Assembly: GCA_035286365.1 (NCBI GenBank)
Contig: DATHJZ010000108.1
Coordinates: 1-64,000 of the forward strand
From: CADEED01 sp035286365
GTDB taxonomy: Bacteria > Pseudomonadota > Gammaproteobacteria > Steroidobacterales > Steroidobacteraceae
DNA: 64,000 bases
Direction of reading: 5' to 3'
The notes under the pieces were generated by a model. The model was not told the DNA's origin, ran no database searches, and was given only the letters and a program-made list of their open reading frames with translations. Shown in pieces: positions 7,469-16,695 of the stretch; positions within the stretch are counted from its first letter, which is position 1, and every line of letters starts with the position of its first letter. The translations under genes and the position numbers were made by a program.

Positions 7469-10400
7469 ATGCTGACTCGCATCCGCAGCCTGCTGGTCGC
7501 CAATCGCGGTGAAATCGCGATTCGCGTCATGCGCGCCGCCAATGAACTGGGCATTCGCACCATCGCGGTCTATTCCCAGGAGGATCGCTTTTCGCTGCAT
7601 CGGACCAAGGCCGACGAGGCGTACCTGGTGGGGCGCGGCAAGGCGCCGGTGGACGCCTATCTCGACATCGAAGACATCCTGCGCATCGCCGCCGAGGCCA
7701 AGGCGGACGCGATTCACCCCGGATACGGCTTCCTGTCCGAGAACCCCGATTTCGTCGAGGCCTGCAATCGCGACGGCGTGATCTTCGTCGGTCCCACGCC
7801 CGAGATCATGCGCACGCTCGGCAACAAGGTGGCGGCCCGCAACCTGGCTACTTCGGCCGGCGTGCCGGTGATGCCGGCGACGCCGCCGCTGACCGAAGAC
7901 ATCGCGGCCGCGAAAAAGAGGGCGGCCGAGGTCGGCTATCCGGTCATGCTCAAGGCGAGCTGGGGCGGTGGCGGGCGCGGCATGCGCGTCATCGAATCCG
8001 ACGCGCAACTGACCGAACTACTGCCGGTCGCGCGCCGCGAAGCCAAGACGGCGTTCGGCAACGACGAGGTGTACCTCGAAAAGCTGGTGCGCAAGGCGCG
8101 CCACATCGAAGTGCAGATCCTGGGCGACACGCACGGCAACCTCGTGCACCTGTTCGAGCGCGATTGCACCGTGCAGCGGCGCAACCAGAAGGTGGTCGAG
8201 CGCGCACCCGCGGCGTTTCTATCGCCTGGGCAACGTGACGAACTGTGCGGATACGCGCTCAAGATCGGCAAGGCGGTCAACTACCGCAACGCCGGCACCG
8301 TGGAATTCCTGCAGGACGCCGAAACCGGCAAGTTCTACTTCATCGAAGTGAATCCACGCATCCAGGTCGAGCACACGGTCACCGAAGCGGTGACCGGTAT
8401 CGACCTCGTGAAAGCGCAGGTCCGCATTGCCGACGGTGCCAGGATCGGCGACGACGCGAGCGGTGTGCCGTCGCAGGAGCACATCTACTGCACCTCGCAC
8501 GCGCTGCAATGCCGCGTTACGACCGAAGATCCCGAAAACAACTTCGCGCCCGACTACGGCAAGATCACCGCGTATCGCAGCCCGGCCGGTTTCGGCATCC
8601 GGCTCGACGCCGGCACGGCCTATGCCGGCGCCATTCTCACGCGCTCGTACGATTCCATGCTCGTGAAGGTGACCGCCTGGGCGCCCAACCCGGAGGAAGC
8701 CATTGCGCGCATGCATCGCGCGTTGTGGGAATTCCGCATTCGCGGCGTGGCCACGAATCTGCGCTTCCTCGACCAGGTCATCACGCACCCGAACTTCGCG
8801 CACGGCGACTACACCACCAAGTTCATCGATGACACGCCCGAGCTGTTCAAGTGGGAAAAGAAGCGCGACCGTGCGACGCGCATCCTGTCGTTCATCGGCG
8901 AGGTGATCGTCAACGGCAATCCGGAAGTCAAAGGACGCATCAAGCCCAAGAGCATGTCGCTGGCGCGCATGCCAAAGGTGAATGTTGCGAAAGCGCCGCC
9001 GCCCGGCACCAAGCAGAAGTTCGACGAGCTCGGGGCCGAGGGTTTCGCGAAGTGGATGGTGGCGCAGGAGCGTGTGCTCATCACCGACACCACCATGCGC
9101 GACGCGCACCAGTCGCTGCTGGCGACGCGCATGCGCGCGCCCGACATGACCGCGATCGCGCCGTACTACGCGCACCTGATGCCGCAGCTGTTCTCGATGG
9201 AATGCTGGGGCGGCGCGACGTTTGACGTGGCCATGCGGTTCCTCAAGGAGGATCCCTGGGCGCGGCTCGAGCAATTCCGCGTGGCCATGCCAAACCTGCT
9301 GCTGCAGATGCTGCTCCGGTCGGCGAACGCCGTCGGCTACACCAACTACCCGGACAACGTGGTGCGCGCCTTCGTCAAGCAGGCCGCCGTTTCGGGTGTC
9401 GACCTGTTCCGCGTGTTCGATTCGCTCAACTGGGTGGAAAACATGCGCGTCGCCATCGACGCCGTGCGCGAAACCGGCAAGTTGTGCGAAGCCGCCATCT
9501 GCTACACCGGCAATCTGAATTCGCCGAACGAAACCAAGTACACGCTCGACTACTACCTCAAGATGGGCCGCGAGCTCAAAGCCGCGGGCACCCACATCCT
9601 CGGGATCAAGGACATGGCGGGGCTGTGCCAGCCGAACGCCGCGTACACGCTGGTGAAAGCGCTGAAGGACGAGCTCGGACTGCCGGTGCATTTCCACACT
9701 CACGACACCTCCGGGATTGCGGCCGCGAGCGTGCTCGCGGCGGTCGCCGCCGGTGTCGATGCCGTCGATGGCGCGGTGGATGCGATGTCGGGCCTCACCT
9801 CACAGCCAAACCTCGGCTCCATCGTCGAAGCGCTGCGGTACTCGCCGCGCGATACGGGCATCGATCCAACGAACCTGCGGGCGATCTCCATGTACTGGGA
9901 GCAGGTGCGCAAGAACTACCTCGCGTTCGAAAGCGACATCCGCTCGGGTGCTTCCGAGGTGTACGTGCACGGCATGCCTGGCGGCCAGTACACCAACCTG
10001 AAAGAGCAGGCGCGTTCCGTCGGCCTCGATGATGCACGCTGGCCCGAGGTCTCGCAGGCGTATGCCGACGTGAACTTGATGTTTGGCAACATCGTGAAGG
10101 TCACGCCTTCTTCGAAGGTGGTCGGCGACCTGGCGTTGATGATGGTGTCGAGCGGCATCACGAAGGAAGCCGTGCTCGATCCGGACGTCGAAGTCGCGTT
10201 TCCGGATTCCGTGGTGCACATGCTGCGCGGCGACCTGGGTCAGCCCGCGGGCGGCTGGCCGCCGGCGTTGCAGAAGAAGGTGTTGAAGGGCGTGCAGCCA
10301 CTAACTACCCGGCCGGGTGCGAGCATGCCGCCGCTGGACCTCCCGGCCGAGCGCAAGACGCTTTCCGAGAAGCTGGGGCGCGAGGCGACCGATACGCAGT

Positions 10401-10918
10401 TCGCCTCGTACCTCATGTATCCGAAGGTGTTCCTCGACTATGCGAAGGATCGGGCCGCATACGGCGACTGCGCCATCCTGCCGACGCCCGTGTTCTTCTA
10501 CGGGATGGACCCCGGCGATGAGGTCAGCGTCGACATCGAACGCGGCAAGACGCTGATCGTGCGATTCGTCGCGCTGTCCGAAGTGCGCGACGACGGCACG
10601 CGCCAGGTGTTCTTCGAACTGAACGGTCAGCCGCGTTCGATCGTCGTCACCGACCGGTCACAGGTTGCGAAGCGCCCGCCGCAGCGGAAAGTCGAGCCGG
10701 GCAATGCCAAACACGTGGGTGCGCCGATGCCGGGCAGCATCGCGACGGTCAAGGCCACGGTCGGCATGAAGGTTGCGAAAGGCGATCTGCTGCTGACGAT
10801 GGAAGCCATGAAGATGGAAACCAGCGTGCGCGCGGAGGCCGACGGCAGCGTGGCCGAGGTGCTGGCGAAGCCGGGCCTTTCGGTAGACGCGAAGGATTTG
10901 TTAGTGGTGCTCGGGTAG
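7469..10918 (+). CDS. pyc: Pyruvate carboxylase, single-chain
   Basis: Carboxylates pyruvate to oxaloacetate using ATP, bicarbonate and covalently bound biotin, refilling the TCA cycle. The 1149 residues hold, in order, a biotin carboxylase domain (about 1-455; GYGFLSENPDF, SWGGGGRGMRV, EKLVRKARHIEVQI, EVNPRIQVEHTVTE), a carboxyltransferase domain (about 530-810; VLITDTTMRDAHQSLLATRMR, FRVFDSLNW, VHFHTHDTSG), a linking PC tetramerisation region, and a biotin carrier domain whose EAMKMET places the biotinyl lysine at residue 1115. Length matches the alpha4 single-chain enzymes. It is monocistronic and divergent from the isoaspartyl peptidase gene. Gammaproteobacteria more often use PEP carboxylase or a two-subunit enzyme for this job. 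Confidence 0.96.
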   Translation: MLTRIRSLLVANRGEIAIRVMRAANELGIRTIAVYSQEDRFSLHRTKADEAYLVGRGKAPVDAYLDIEDILRIAAEAKADAIHPGYGFLSENPDFVEACNRDGVIFVGPTPEIMRTLGNKVAARNLATSAGVPVMPATPPLTEDIAAAKKRAAEVGYPVMLKASWGGGGRGMRVIESDAQLTELLPVARREAKTAFGNDEVYLEKLVRKARHIEVQILGDTHGNLVHLFERDCTVQRRNQKVVERAPAAFLSPGQRDELCGYALKIGKAVNYRNAGTVEFLQDAETGKFYFIEVNPRIQVEHTVTEAVTGIDLVKAQVRIADGARIGDDASGVPSQEHIYCTSHALQCRVTTEDPENNFAPDYGKITAYRSPAGFGIRLDAGTAYAGAILTRSYDSMLVKVTAWAPNPEEAIARMHRALWEFRIRGVATNLRFLDQVITHPNFAHGDYTTKFIDDTPELFKWEKKRDRATRILSFIGEVIVNGNPEVKGRIKPKSMSLARMPKVNVAKAPPPGTKQKFDELGAEGFAKWMVAQERVLITDTTMRDAHQSLLATRMRAPDMTAIAPYYAHLMPQLFSMECWGGATFDVAMRFLKEDPWARLEQFRVAMPNLLLQMLLRSANAVGYTNYPDNVVRAFVKQAAVSGVDLFRVFDSLNWVENMRVAIDAVRETGKLCEAAICYTGNLNSPNETKYTLDYYLKMGRELKAAGTHILGIKDMAGLCQPNAAYTLVKALKDELGLPVHFHTHDTSGIAAASVLAAVAAGVDAVDGAVDAMSGLTSQPNLGSIVEALRYSPRDTGIDPTNLRAISMYWEQVRKNYLAFESDIRSGASEVYVHGMPGGQYTNLKEQARSVGLDDARWPEVSQAYADVNLMFGNIVKVTPSSKVVGDLALMMVSSGITKEAVLDPDVEVAFPDSVVHMLRGDLGQPAGGWPPALQKKVLKGVQPLTTRPGASMPPLDLPAERKTLSEKLGREATDTQFASYLMYPKVFLDYAKDRAAYGDCAILPTPVFFYGMDPGDEVSVDIERGKTLIVRFVALSEVRDDGTRQVFFELNGQPRSIVVTDRSQVAKRPPQRKVEPGNAKHVGAPMPGSIATVKATVGMKVAKGDLLLTMEAMKMETSVRAEADGSVAEVLAKPGLSVDAKDLLVVLG

Positions 10919-11074
10919 CGGCGGCTCAGAGCGGGCTGGCGCGACTCGAAAAGGCCCGCACCGCGCTGGCGCGATCGGGCTAACCGCGCGCTCCAATTGT
11001 GCGAAGGCGGACGCAGTTCGCAAGTTCTGTTGCTGCGATGGAAAGGCACGGGATGTTTGCTTAACGTCGCGTCC

Positions 11075-11632
11075 ATGAAGACTTTTTCTATCAGGGGACG
11101 CTTCCGCTTCGCCAGGGTTTTTTCGATCCTGTTCGTCTCGGCGCTCATTCCCGTGAACGCGGTAGCACCTCAGCACGGAGTCGCAGGCGATGAACTCGAG
11201 GTCTGGAACGCGATGGCAGGAGTCATCGCCCGCGAAAACACCGCGCGTCCTTTCAAGCTTTGGTTCTTCCGCTCGGACTTCACCGCCGCCCCTTTCATCG
11301 CGACCGCGATGGACGATCCGGACCGCGAGGAATTCTGCGGTCTGTCCGGACCGGATTCCCAGGCGATGATCGCGCAGCTCAAGGCGGCCAACGCGAGCCC
11401 GGTCCTGCTCGACTCGAAGACCGCGGAAGCCGCGGGCTTCAGGCTGGTGCGCGAGAAGAACCCGGTCTTGCGCTACTTCGCGTTGTCGCGCGTGGCGTTC
11501 AACCCCGCGGGCGACAGCGCCTGGCTCTCCGTTGAACTGAACAGCGAGCGCGGCTCCATCGCGCGGCTGGAAAAGGTTGAAGGTGAGTGGAAGCTGACTT
11601 CGCGCTGCGCCGGTTGGTACATGCCGAGGTAA
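11075..11632 (+). CDS. Exported protein of unknown function
   Basis: A 185-residue protein with a Sec signal peptide (basic start MKTFSIRGRFRFAR, hydrophobic core VFSILFVSALIP, cleavage near NAVA). The mature part has two cysteines (EEFCGLSG and SRCAGWYM near the end) that could form a disulfide, and an RYFALSRVAFN / AWLSVELN pair that looks like a beta hairpin. No family recognised. The start at 11075 is chosen because the signal peptide begins there. It stands alone between pyc and a convergent LysR-type gene. Confidence 0.6.
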   Translation: MKTFSIRGRFRFARVFSILFVSALIPVNAVAPQHGVAGDELEVWNAMAGVIARENTARPFKLWFFRSDFTAAPFIATAMDDPDREEFCGLSGPDSQAMIAQLKAANASPVLLDSKTAEAAGFRLVREKNPVLRYFALSRVAFNPAGDSAWLSVELNSERGSIARLEKVEGEWKLTSRCAGWYMPR

Positions 11633-11689
11633 GTATTTCCGGCCAGGGCTTGCCGCCGACGATGCGCTGTTGCGTGTCGCCTATGATTC

Positions 11690-12637
11690 TCACGCGCCGG
11701 ATGCCAGCAAACGCGTGCACGGGCTTTGCGAGAACAACTCGGCGGCCCAGTCGACAAAGACCCGCACCTTGGTCGAGAGGTGCCGGTTCGCCGGATAGAG
11801 CACGTGTACCGGCATTGCGGCGGGCTGCCAGTCGGCTAGTACGGGCGCAAGCTCCGCCGCCGCCCCGCTGGCCGATACCATGAATGACAGCAGCTGACCC
11901 AGACCCAGGCCAGCGCGCAGCGATGCGAAGTGCGCGGAGGAGTCGTTCACTGCAATGCGCGGATTCGGCTGGATCTCGATGCGTTTGCCGTCGCGCTCGA
12001 ACAGCAGTGGCCGCATTCGTCCGCTGCGCGGAAAGAAATATCCGGCCAGCGAATGGCCAGATTTGAGATCCGCTGGATGGCTCGGCTTCGCGTGCTTTTC
12101 GAAGTATTCGGGTGTCGCGCAGGTGAGCCAGCGCAGATCGCCGATGTGCCGCGCGACCAGCGACGGTTCGAGCAACGGCCCGCCGCGGATCACGCAGTCG
12201 ACGTTGTCGCCAATGAGATCGGCGGGGCGATCGCTGACGCCGCATTCGACGGCGATGTCCGGATAACGCGCGAGGAATGCGGGCAGCGCCGGCAGGATGA
12301 TGAAAGTCGTCACGGCCGCGCCGGCATCGATGCGCAGCCGGCCGCGCGGCCGCTCCTTCGAGTGCGTCACGCTCGACTCGATGTCTTCGAGATCGCCTAG
12401 CAATCTGACGACACGCTCGTAGTAGGCGGAGCCGTCCGGGGTCACCGTCACGCGCCGGGTCGTACGGTTGAGCAGCTTGATGCGCAGGTGACTCTCGAGA
12501 CCCTGCACGAGCTTGGTCACTGTGGGCTTCGGCATGCGCAGCGAATTGGCGGCATTCGTGAACGTGCCGGACTCCACCACGCGCACGAACACCCGCATGG
12601 CGAGCATCTGGTTGAAGTTCGGGGCTGCCTCTGGCAT
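11690..12637 (-). CDS. LysR family transcriptional regulator
   Basis: A 315-residue LysR-type regulator. The N-terminal winged helix-turn-helix (about residues 10-70) reads FVRVVESGTFTNAANSL...PKPTVTKLVQGLESHLRIKLLNRTTRRVTVTPDG. The C-terminal part (about 95-300) is the periplasmic-binding-protein-like effector domain. The PKPTVTK recognition helix and the NRTTR wing place it in the subgroup typified by DsdC/AaeR-like regulators that often sit beside oxidoreductases. It is divergent from an SDR dehydrogenase gene starting at 12765, the usual layout for a LysR regulator and its target. Inducer unknown. Confidence 0.9.
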   Translation of the reverse strand: MPEAAPNFNQMLAMRVFVRVVESGTFTNAANSLRMPKPTVTKLVQGLESHLRIKLLNRTTRRVTVTPDGSAYYERVVRLLGDLEDIESSVTHSKERPRGRLRIDAGAAVTTFIILPALPAFLARYPDIAVECGVSDRPADLIGDNVDCVIRGGPLLEPSLVARHIGDLRWLTCATPEYFEKHAKPSHPADLKSGHSLAGYFFPRSGRMRPLLFERDGKRIEIQPNPRIAVNDSSAHFASLRAGLGLGQLLSFMVSASGAAAELAPVLADWQPAAMPVHVLYPANRHLSTKVRVFVDWAAELFSQSPCTRLLASGA

Positions 12638-12686
12638 GGGCTCGATTATTCACTATTGGGAATAAAGTTGTCATTCGTGGCCTATT

Positions 12687-12702
12687 TATCGGCCAATCGA
12701 TA
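12687..12702. promoter_or_regulatory. Candidate LysR operator, TATCG-N6-CGATA
   Basis: An interrupted palindrome with arms TATCG (12687-12691) and CGATA (12698-12702) in the divergent spacer between the LysR-type gene and the SDR gene. LysR proteins usually bind AT-rich dyads near such divergent promoters; the spacing is close to, but not exactly, the T-N11-A rule. A TTGTCA at 12668-12673 could be a -35 element for the SDR gene. Assignment is inference. Confidence 0.35.
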
Positions 12703-12764
12703 GCTAATACCGTGTGCCCAACGCGAATCAACGCGCCAAACAAACGAATCAGAGGAGAACGACC

Positions 12765-13508
12765 ATGAACAAGAACCTCACTGGAAAGGCAGCCCTGGTG
12801 ACCGGTGGAGCCCGCGGAATCGGTGCCGCGATCGCCCGCTCACTGGCAGAAGACGGTGCGGACGTCGCCATCAGCTACGTCAGCTCCCCCGAAAAGGCGA
12901 AGGCGCTGGTGCGGGAACTGCAGGAAAAGGGCGTGCGGGCCGTGGCCTTCCAGGCCGATCAGGCCAGGACGTCGGAAGTTGCCGAGCTCGTGCGCAAGGT
13001 CGCCGATCACTTCGGCCATCTCGACATCCTCGTGAACAACGCGGGCGTCTTCATCACCGGGCAGGTCGGCGAAGTCACCGACTCGCAGGTCGACAAGCAG
13101 TTCGCGATCAATGTCGGCGGCGTCAACGCCGCGGTGCGCGAGGCTGCGAAGCTCATGACCGACGGCGGCCGCATCATCTCGATCGGCTCGATGGCCGCCG
13201 AATCCTCACCGTGGCCGGGACTCTCAGACTATTCCGCGACGAAGGCCGCGGTCGCCGCGTACACGCGTGGCTGGGCGCGCGATCTTGGACCGAAAGGCAT
13301 CACGGTGAACGTGGTCGAGCCGGGGCCGATCGATACGGACATGAATCCCGCGACGGGAGATTTCTCGACGGCCCAGAAGGCGGGCACCGCTCTCGGCCGC
13401 TTCGGCCGGCCGGAAGAAGTGGGCGCCACCGTCGCGTTCCTCGCGAGCAAGAACGCCGGGTTCATCACCGGGGCGAGCATCGCGGTGGACGGCGGCTACA
13501 GCGCCTGA
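12765..13508 (+). CDS. SDR family NAD(P)-dependent oxidoreductase
   Basis: A 247-residue classical short-chain dehydrogenase/reductase. The Rossmann glycine motif is TGGARGIG (about 14-21), NNAG follows near residue 93, and the catalytic residues are Ser in ISIGSMAAESS with YSATK (Tyr and Lys). The cofactor-binding strand ends ISYVSSPEKA, which favours NADP(H) but does not prove it. The end GFITGASIAVDGGYSA is standard for the 3-oxoacyl-ACP-reductase-like group. The ATG at 12765 has AGAGGAG upstream. It is most likely controlled by the divergent LysR regulator and ends in a strong hairpin at 13534. Substrate unknown. Confidence 0.92.
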   Translation: MNKNLTGKAALVTGGARGIGAAIARSLAEDGADVAISYVSSPEKAKALVRELQEKGVRAVAFQADQARTSEVAELVRKVADHFGHLDILVNNAGVFITGQVGEVTDSQVDKQFAINVGGVNAAVREAAKLMTDGGRIISIGSMAAESSPWPGLSDYSATKAAVAAYTRGWARDLGPKGITVNVVEPGPIDTDMNPATGDFSTAQKAGTALGRFGRPEEVGATVAFLASKNAGFITGASIAVDGGYSA

Positions 13509-13533
13509 CGCGCTGCTCTAACTACACTCGAAG

Positions 13534-13562
13534 ACGGGCCGGGGCGGAAAGCCCCGGCCCGT
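13534..13562. terminator. Hairpin terminator between convergent genes
   Basis: A perfect 11-bp stem, ACGGGCCGGGG (13534-13544) with CCCCGGCCCGT (13552-13562), closes a 7-base loop. It sits in the short gap between the convergent SDR and cytochrome c genes, where it could terminate both transcripts. There is no clear T run on either side, so termination strength is uncertain. Confidence 0.7.
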
Positions 13563-13580
13563 ATTGATCGACCTGCCGAA

Positions 13581-14429
13581 TCAGCCGGCGTCACTGCGCG
13601 CCTGGAGGAATGCATACATGGCGCTGACTTCCTCTGGAGTCATGATCGAAAAGCGGTCCCGCGCGGTCTGGCTCATGAGCTCGAGCTCGCGTCCGCCCAG
13701 CGCCTTGCCGTCCTTCATGAAACTGGCGAAGGCTTCGGTGGAATACGCCTTGACGACCGCAAGATTTGGCGCGTTGTGCGCAACTGGACGGCCCTTCAGA
13801 TCCTGGCCGTGGCATTCGCTGCACAGGTTCATGACGAGATAGCGTCCATGGCTCAACGGATCCGCGGAGTCGAATTCCATCGCGGTCTCCTCGAGCTCGG
13901 CCACCTCGCGGGCGCTCGGGAGAAAGTCTCCCTTCGCGACGATGGCGCGCCCGATCGGCCGCATCTCAGCGCCGCCTTCCATTCCCGTGTTGGCAGTCCT
14001 GCTGCGCACGTACGCGACGATCCGGCCGAGGTCCTCGTCGGTCATGTGCGCGAACATCACCGAAGGCATCAGCCAGGTGCTGGTGCCATCGCGCTTCACT
14101 CCCGTACGGATGGCGGTGACGAGCTCAGCCTCGCTGAATTTTCCGGTCAGGTTGGGCGCGGTGAATCTCGCGACGTTCGGGATGTCGACGGGAACCGCGC
14201 CGGTCAGCTGCTCGCCATGACAGGCCTGGCAACCGCGCATGCGCGCCAGGCGCCCGCCCTCTTCAATGGCCACCGGGTCGGTGGGAATGTTCGGCATCGC
14301 TGGCGCTGCCGCTTCGTATCGACGCGCGAATTCCGATTCGGATGCGAAGTAAACGTACACCGCACTGATCAAGGCGATTCCCACGAGACCCGCCACCACG
14401 AATCCCGTCCACTTCAGAAACTTTTTCAT
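13581..14429 (-). CDS. Membrane-anchored dihaem cytochrome c
   Basis: A 282-residue c-type cytochrome with an N-terminal membrane anchor (MKKFLKWTGFVVAGLVGIAL) and two haem-binding CxxCH sites: CQACH at residues 67-71 and CSECH (within NLCSECHGQDLKG) in the second half. A PSVMFAHMTDEDLGRIVAYVRS block is typical of the cytochrome c domain with its methionine ligand. It probably carries electrons at the periplasmic face, as in alcohol or aldehyde dehydrogenase cytochrome subunits, but no dehydrogenase is adjacent. The start at 14429 is the one giving the membrane anchor. It is divergent from the riboswitch-nrdAB unit. Confidence 0.88.
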   Translation of the reverse strand: MKKFLKWTGFVVAGLVGIALISAVYVYFASESEFARRYEAAAPAMPNIPTDPVAIEEGGRLARMRGCQACHGEQLTGAVPVDIPNVARFTAPNLTGKFSEAELVTAIRTGVKRDGTSTWLMPSVMFAHMTDEDLGRIVAYVRSRTANTGMEGGAEMRPIGRAIVAKGDFLPSAREVAELEETAMEFDSADPLSHGRYLVMNLCSECHGQDLKGRPVAHNAPNLAVVKAYSTEAFASFMKDGKALGGRELELMSQTARDRFSIMTPEEVSAMYAFLQARSDAG

Positions 14430-14482
14430 GAACACTCCACAAGATATTGACAATCCCTCGAAGAAAAACACAACATCTTGTC

Positions 14483-14666
14483 GTGCATCGGTTCGCGCGC
14501 AAGCGCGATGAAAAGGGAATGCGGTGAGAGTTTTACTCAAAGCCGCAGCTGCCCCCGCAACTGTAGGTCGCGAGTGATTTTCCTTGAGTGTCACTACGGA
14601 CGGAAGTCCGCGGGAAGACCGGACAAATCGCGTTCGAGCGGCGAGCCAGGAGACCTGCCGGGCACA
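14483..14666 (+). promoter_or_regulatory. Cobalamin (B12) riboswitch upstream of nrdAB
   Basis: The leader contains the conserved blocks of the adenosylcobalamin riboswitch in the right order: AAAGGGAAT then GCGGTG (14511-14525), GCTGCCCCCGCAACTGTA (14548-14565), CACTACGGA with GGGAAGACC (14592-14620), and GAGCCAGGAGACCTGCC (14643-14659), the B12-box end. GTGC at 14483-14486 can pair with GCAC at 14662-14665 as P1. Downstream, TTCTGC/GCAGAA forms a hairpin at 14714-14732 that may belong to the switching platform. By established behaviour of this class, bound adenosylcobalamin lowers expression of the gene below, here the B12-independent ribonucleotide reductase. Confidence 0.9.
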
Positions 14667-14772
14667 CTTTGAACTTCTGAACGGACGGGGTGTTCCGGCA
14701 GCAGCGTTGGAACGTTCTGCCGTGCGCAGAATTTCGCGCCGCCTGCCTCCCCGATGGACACAAGGAGAGGCG

Positions 14773-16695
14773 ATGGCAAGTCAGACAGTCTCAGGCGTCC
14801 GCGCGAAAATCGCGCGCGAAGCGCAGCGGAACTCCCGGAAAATCTCAGGCGTCAAGCCGCTCACGCCGGGTGCAGACAGCGCGAAAGCCGCGCGTGCTCC
14901 GATTGAAGTCGTCGTGGATCCGGCGCGCGATGCGCTGCTGACCAACTTCGGCCGCGCCACGCTGCAGGATCGCTATCTACTGGCCGGAGAGACCACGCAG
15001 GACCTGTTTGCGCGCGTCGCGCGCGCCTACGCCGACGACGCCGCGCATGCGCAGCGGCTGTACGACTACATGTCGAAACTGTGGTTCCTGCCCGCCACGC
15101 CGATTCTCTCCAACGGCGGCACGTCGCGCGGCCTGCCCATCTCATGCTTTCTCAATGCGGTCGAAGACAACCTCGACGGCATCGTCGACACGTGGACCGA
15201 GAACGTGTGGCTGGCGTCGAACGGCGGCGGCATCGGCACGTACTGGGGCGGCGTGCGTTCCATCGGCGAGACCGTGAAAGGCTGTGGTCAGACCTCGGGG
15301 ATCATTCCCTTCGTGCGCGTGATGGATTCGCTCACGCTGGCGATTTCCCAAGGTTCACTGCGCCGCGGCTCGGCTGCGGTGTATCTCGATGTGCACCATC
15401 CCGAGATCGAGGAGTTCATCGAGATCCGCAAACCCTCCGGCGACTTCAACCGCAAGAGCCTGAACCTGCACCACGGCATCTGCATCACGGACGAATTCAT
15501 GCACGCCGTACGCGACGACCTGCCATTTGAACTGCGCAGCCCCAGGAGCGGTGAGGCGTTGCGCACGGTGTCGGCGCGCCACCTGTGGCAGCGAATCCTC
15601 GAGACACGACTGCAGACCGGCGAGCCGTACCTGCTGTTCAGCGACACGGCCAACAACCAGCTGAGCTCCCATCAGCGCGAGCTCGGCCTCAAGGTTCGCC
15701 AATCCAATCTGTGCAGCGAGATCCTGCTACCCACGGGGGTGGATCATCACGGCAAGACGCGCACCGCGGTGTGCTGCCTTTCTTCCGTGAATTTTGAAAC
15801 CTGGGACCAGTGGAGTGGCGATCCACGGTTCATCGAAGACGTGCTGCGCATGCTGGACAACGTGCTGCAGGAGTTCATCGACCATGCGCCGGCGAGCATG
15901 GACAGCGCCAAATACTCCGCCGCGCGCGAGCGCTCGGTGGGCCTGGGCGCCATGGGATTTCATTCCTATCTACAGAACAATGGCCTGCCGTTCGAGAGTG
16001 CACTGGCGCGCGCCGCCAACCAGCGCATGTTCAAGCATCTGCGGCGTGCGGCGGATGCGGCCTCGAGGGTGCTCGCCGAGGAACGGGGCGCCTGCCCGGA
16101 TGCCGCGGAACGCGGCGTGCCTGCGCGCTTCAGCCACAAACTCGCGATTGCACCCACCGCCAGCATCTCGGTGATCTGCGGCGGCACCAGCGCCTGCATC
16201 GAACCCATTCCGGCCAATATCTACACGCACAAGACATTGTCGGGCTCGTTCAGCGTGCGCAATCCGGCGCTGATCAAGGTGCTGGATGCGAAGGGCTTCA
16301 ACAGCGAAGAGACCTGGCAGTCGATTCTCGCGCACGAAGGTTCCGTGCAACACCTCGATGGCCTGTCCGAGGATGAGAAATCCGTGTTCCGTACTGCGTT
16401 CGAAATCGACCAGCGCTGGGTCATCGAACTCGCCGCCGATCGCGCACCGCTCATCTGCCAGGGACAGTCGCTGAACCTCTATCTGCGCAGCGACATCCAC
16501 AAGTGGGACTTGCTGATGCTCCATTGGACCGCGTGGGAGCGCGGCGTGAAGTCGCTGTACTACTGCCGTTCGAAGAGCGTGCAGCGCGCCGGGTTCGCAG
16601 GTGTAGAAGCCGACAACACGCGCGCGTGGCCGACGAAGCCCCTCGGAAGCGAGGCCGATGAAGCCAAATACGACGAGTGCCTGTCATGTCAGTAA
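14773..16695 (+). CDS. nrdA: Ribonucleoside-diphosphate reductase, large subunit (class I)
   Basis: Reduces ribonucleoside diphosphates to deoxyribonucleotides together with NrdB. The 640 residues keep the catalytic set: SCFLNAVEDNLDGI (first redox Cys), NLCSEI (radical Cys with N and E), AVCCLSSVN (second redox Cys), LYYCRS (the Tyr pair of the radical path) and a C-terminal ECLSCQ shuttle pair. Only about 50 residues precede the catalytic barrel, too few for the roughly 90-residue ATP-cone of E. coli NrdA (761 residues), so overall activity control by dATP at that site is probably absent. AAGGAGAGG lies just before the ATG at 14773. It overlaps nrdB and is under the cobalamin riboswitch. 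Confidence 0.95.
   Translation: MASQTVSGVRAKIAREAQRNSRKISGVKPLTPGADSAKAARAPIEVVVDPARDALLTNFGRATLQDRYLLAGETTQDLFARVARAYADDAAHAQRLYDYMSKLWFLPATPILSNGGTSRGLPISCFLNAVEDNLDGIVDTWTENVWLASNGGGIGTYWGGVRSIGETVKGCGQTSGIIPFVRVMDSLTLAISQGSLRRGSAAVYLDVHHPEIEEFIEIRKPSGDFNRKSLNLHHGICITDEFMHAVRDDLPFELRSPRSGEALRTVSARHLWQRILETRLQTGEPYLLFSDTANNQLSSHQRELGLKVRQSNLCSEILLPTGVDHHGKTRTAVCCLSSVNFETWDQWSGDPRFIEDVLRMLDNVLQEFIDHAPASMDSAKYSAARERSVGLGAMGFHSYLQNNGLPFESALARAANQRMFKHLRRAADAASRVLAEERGACPDAAERGVPARFSHKLAIAPTASISVICGGTSACIEPIPANIYTHKTLSGSFSVRNPALIKVLDAKGFNSEETWQSILAHEGSVQHLDGLSEDEKSVFRTAFEIDQRWVIELAADRAPLICQGQSLNLYLRSDIHKWDLLMLHWTAWERGVKSLYYCRSKSVQRAGFAGVEADNTRAWPTKPLGSEADEAKYDECLSCQ

Noticed and set aside
8219..9703. 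Long open frame (494 codons) on the minus strand within pyc
   Set aside because: It lies wholly opposite the well-supported pyruvate carboxylase gene, and its translation is His/Arg/Val-rich with no recognisable domain. High-GC codon bias in pyc keeps the opposite frame free of stops.
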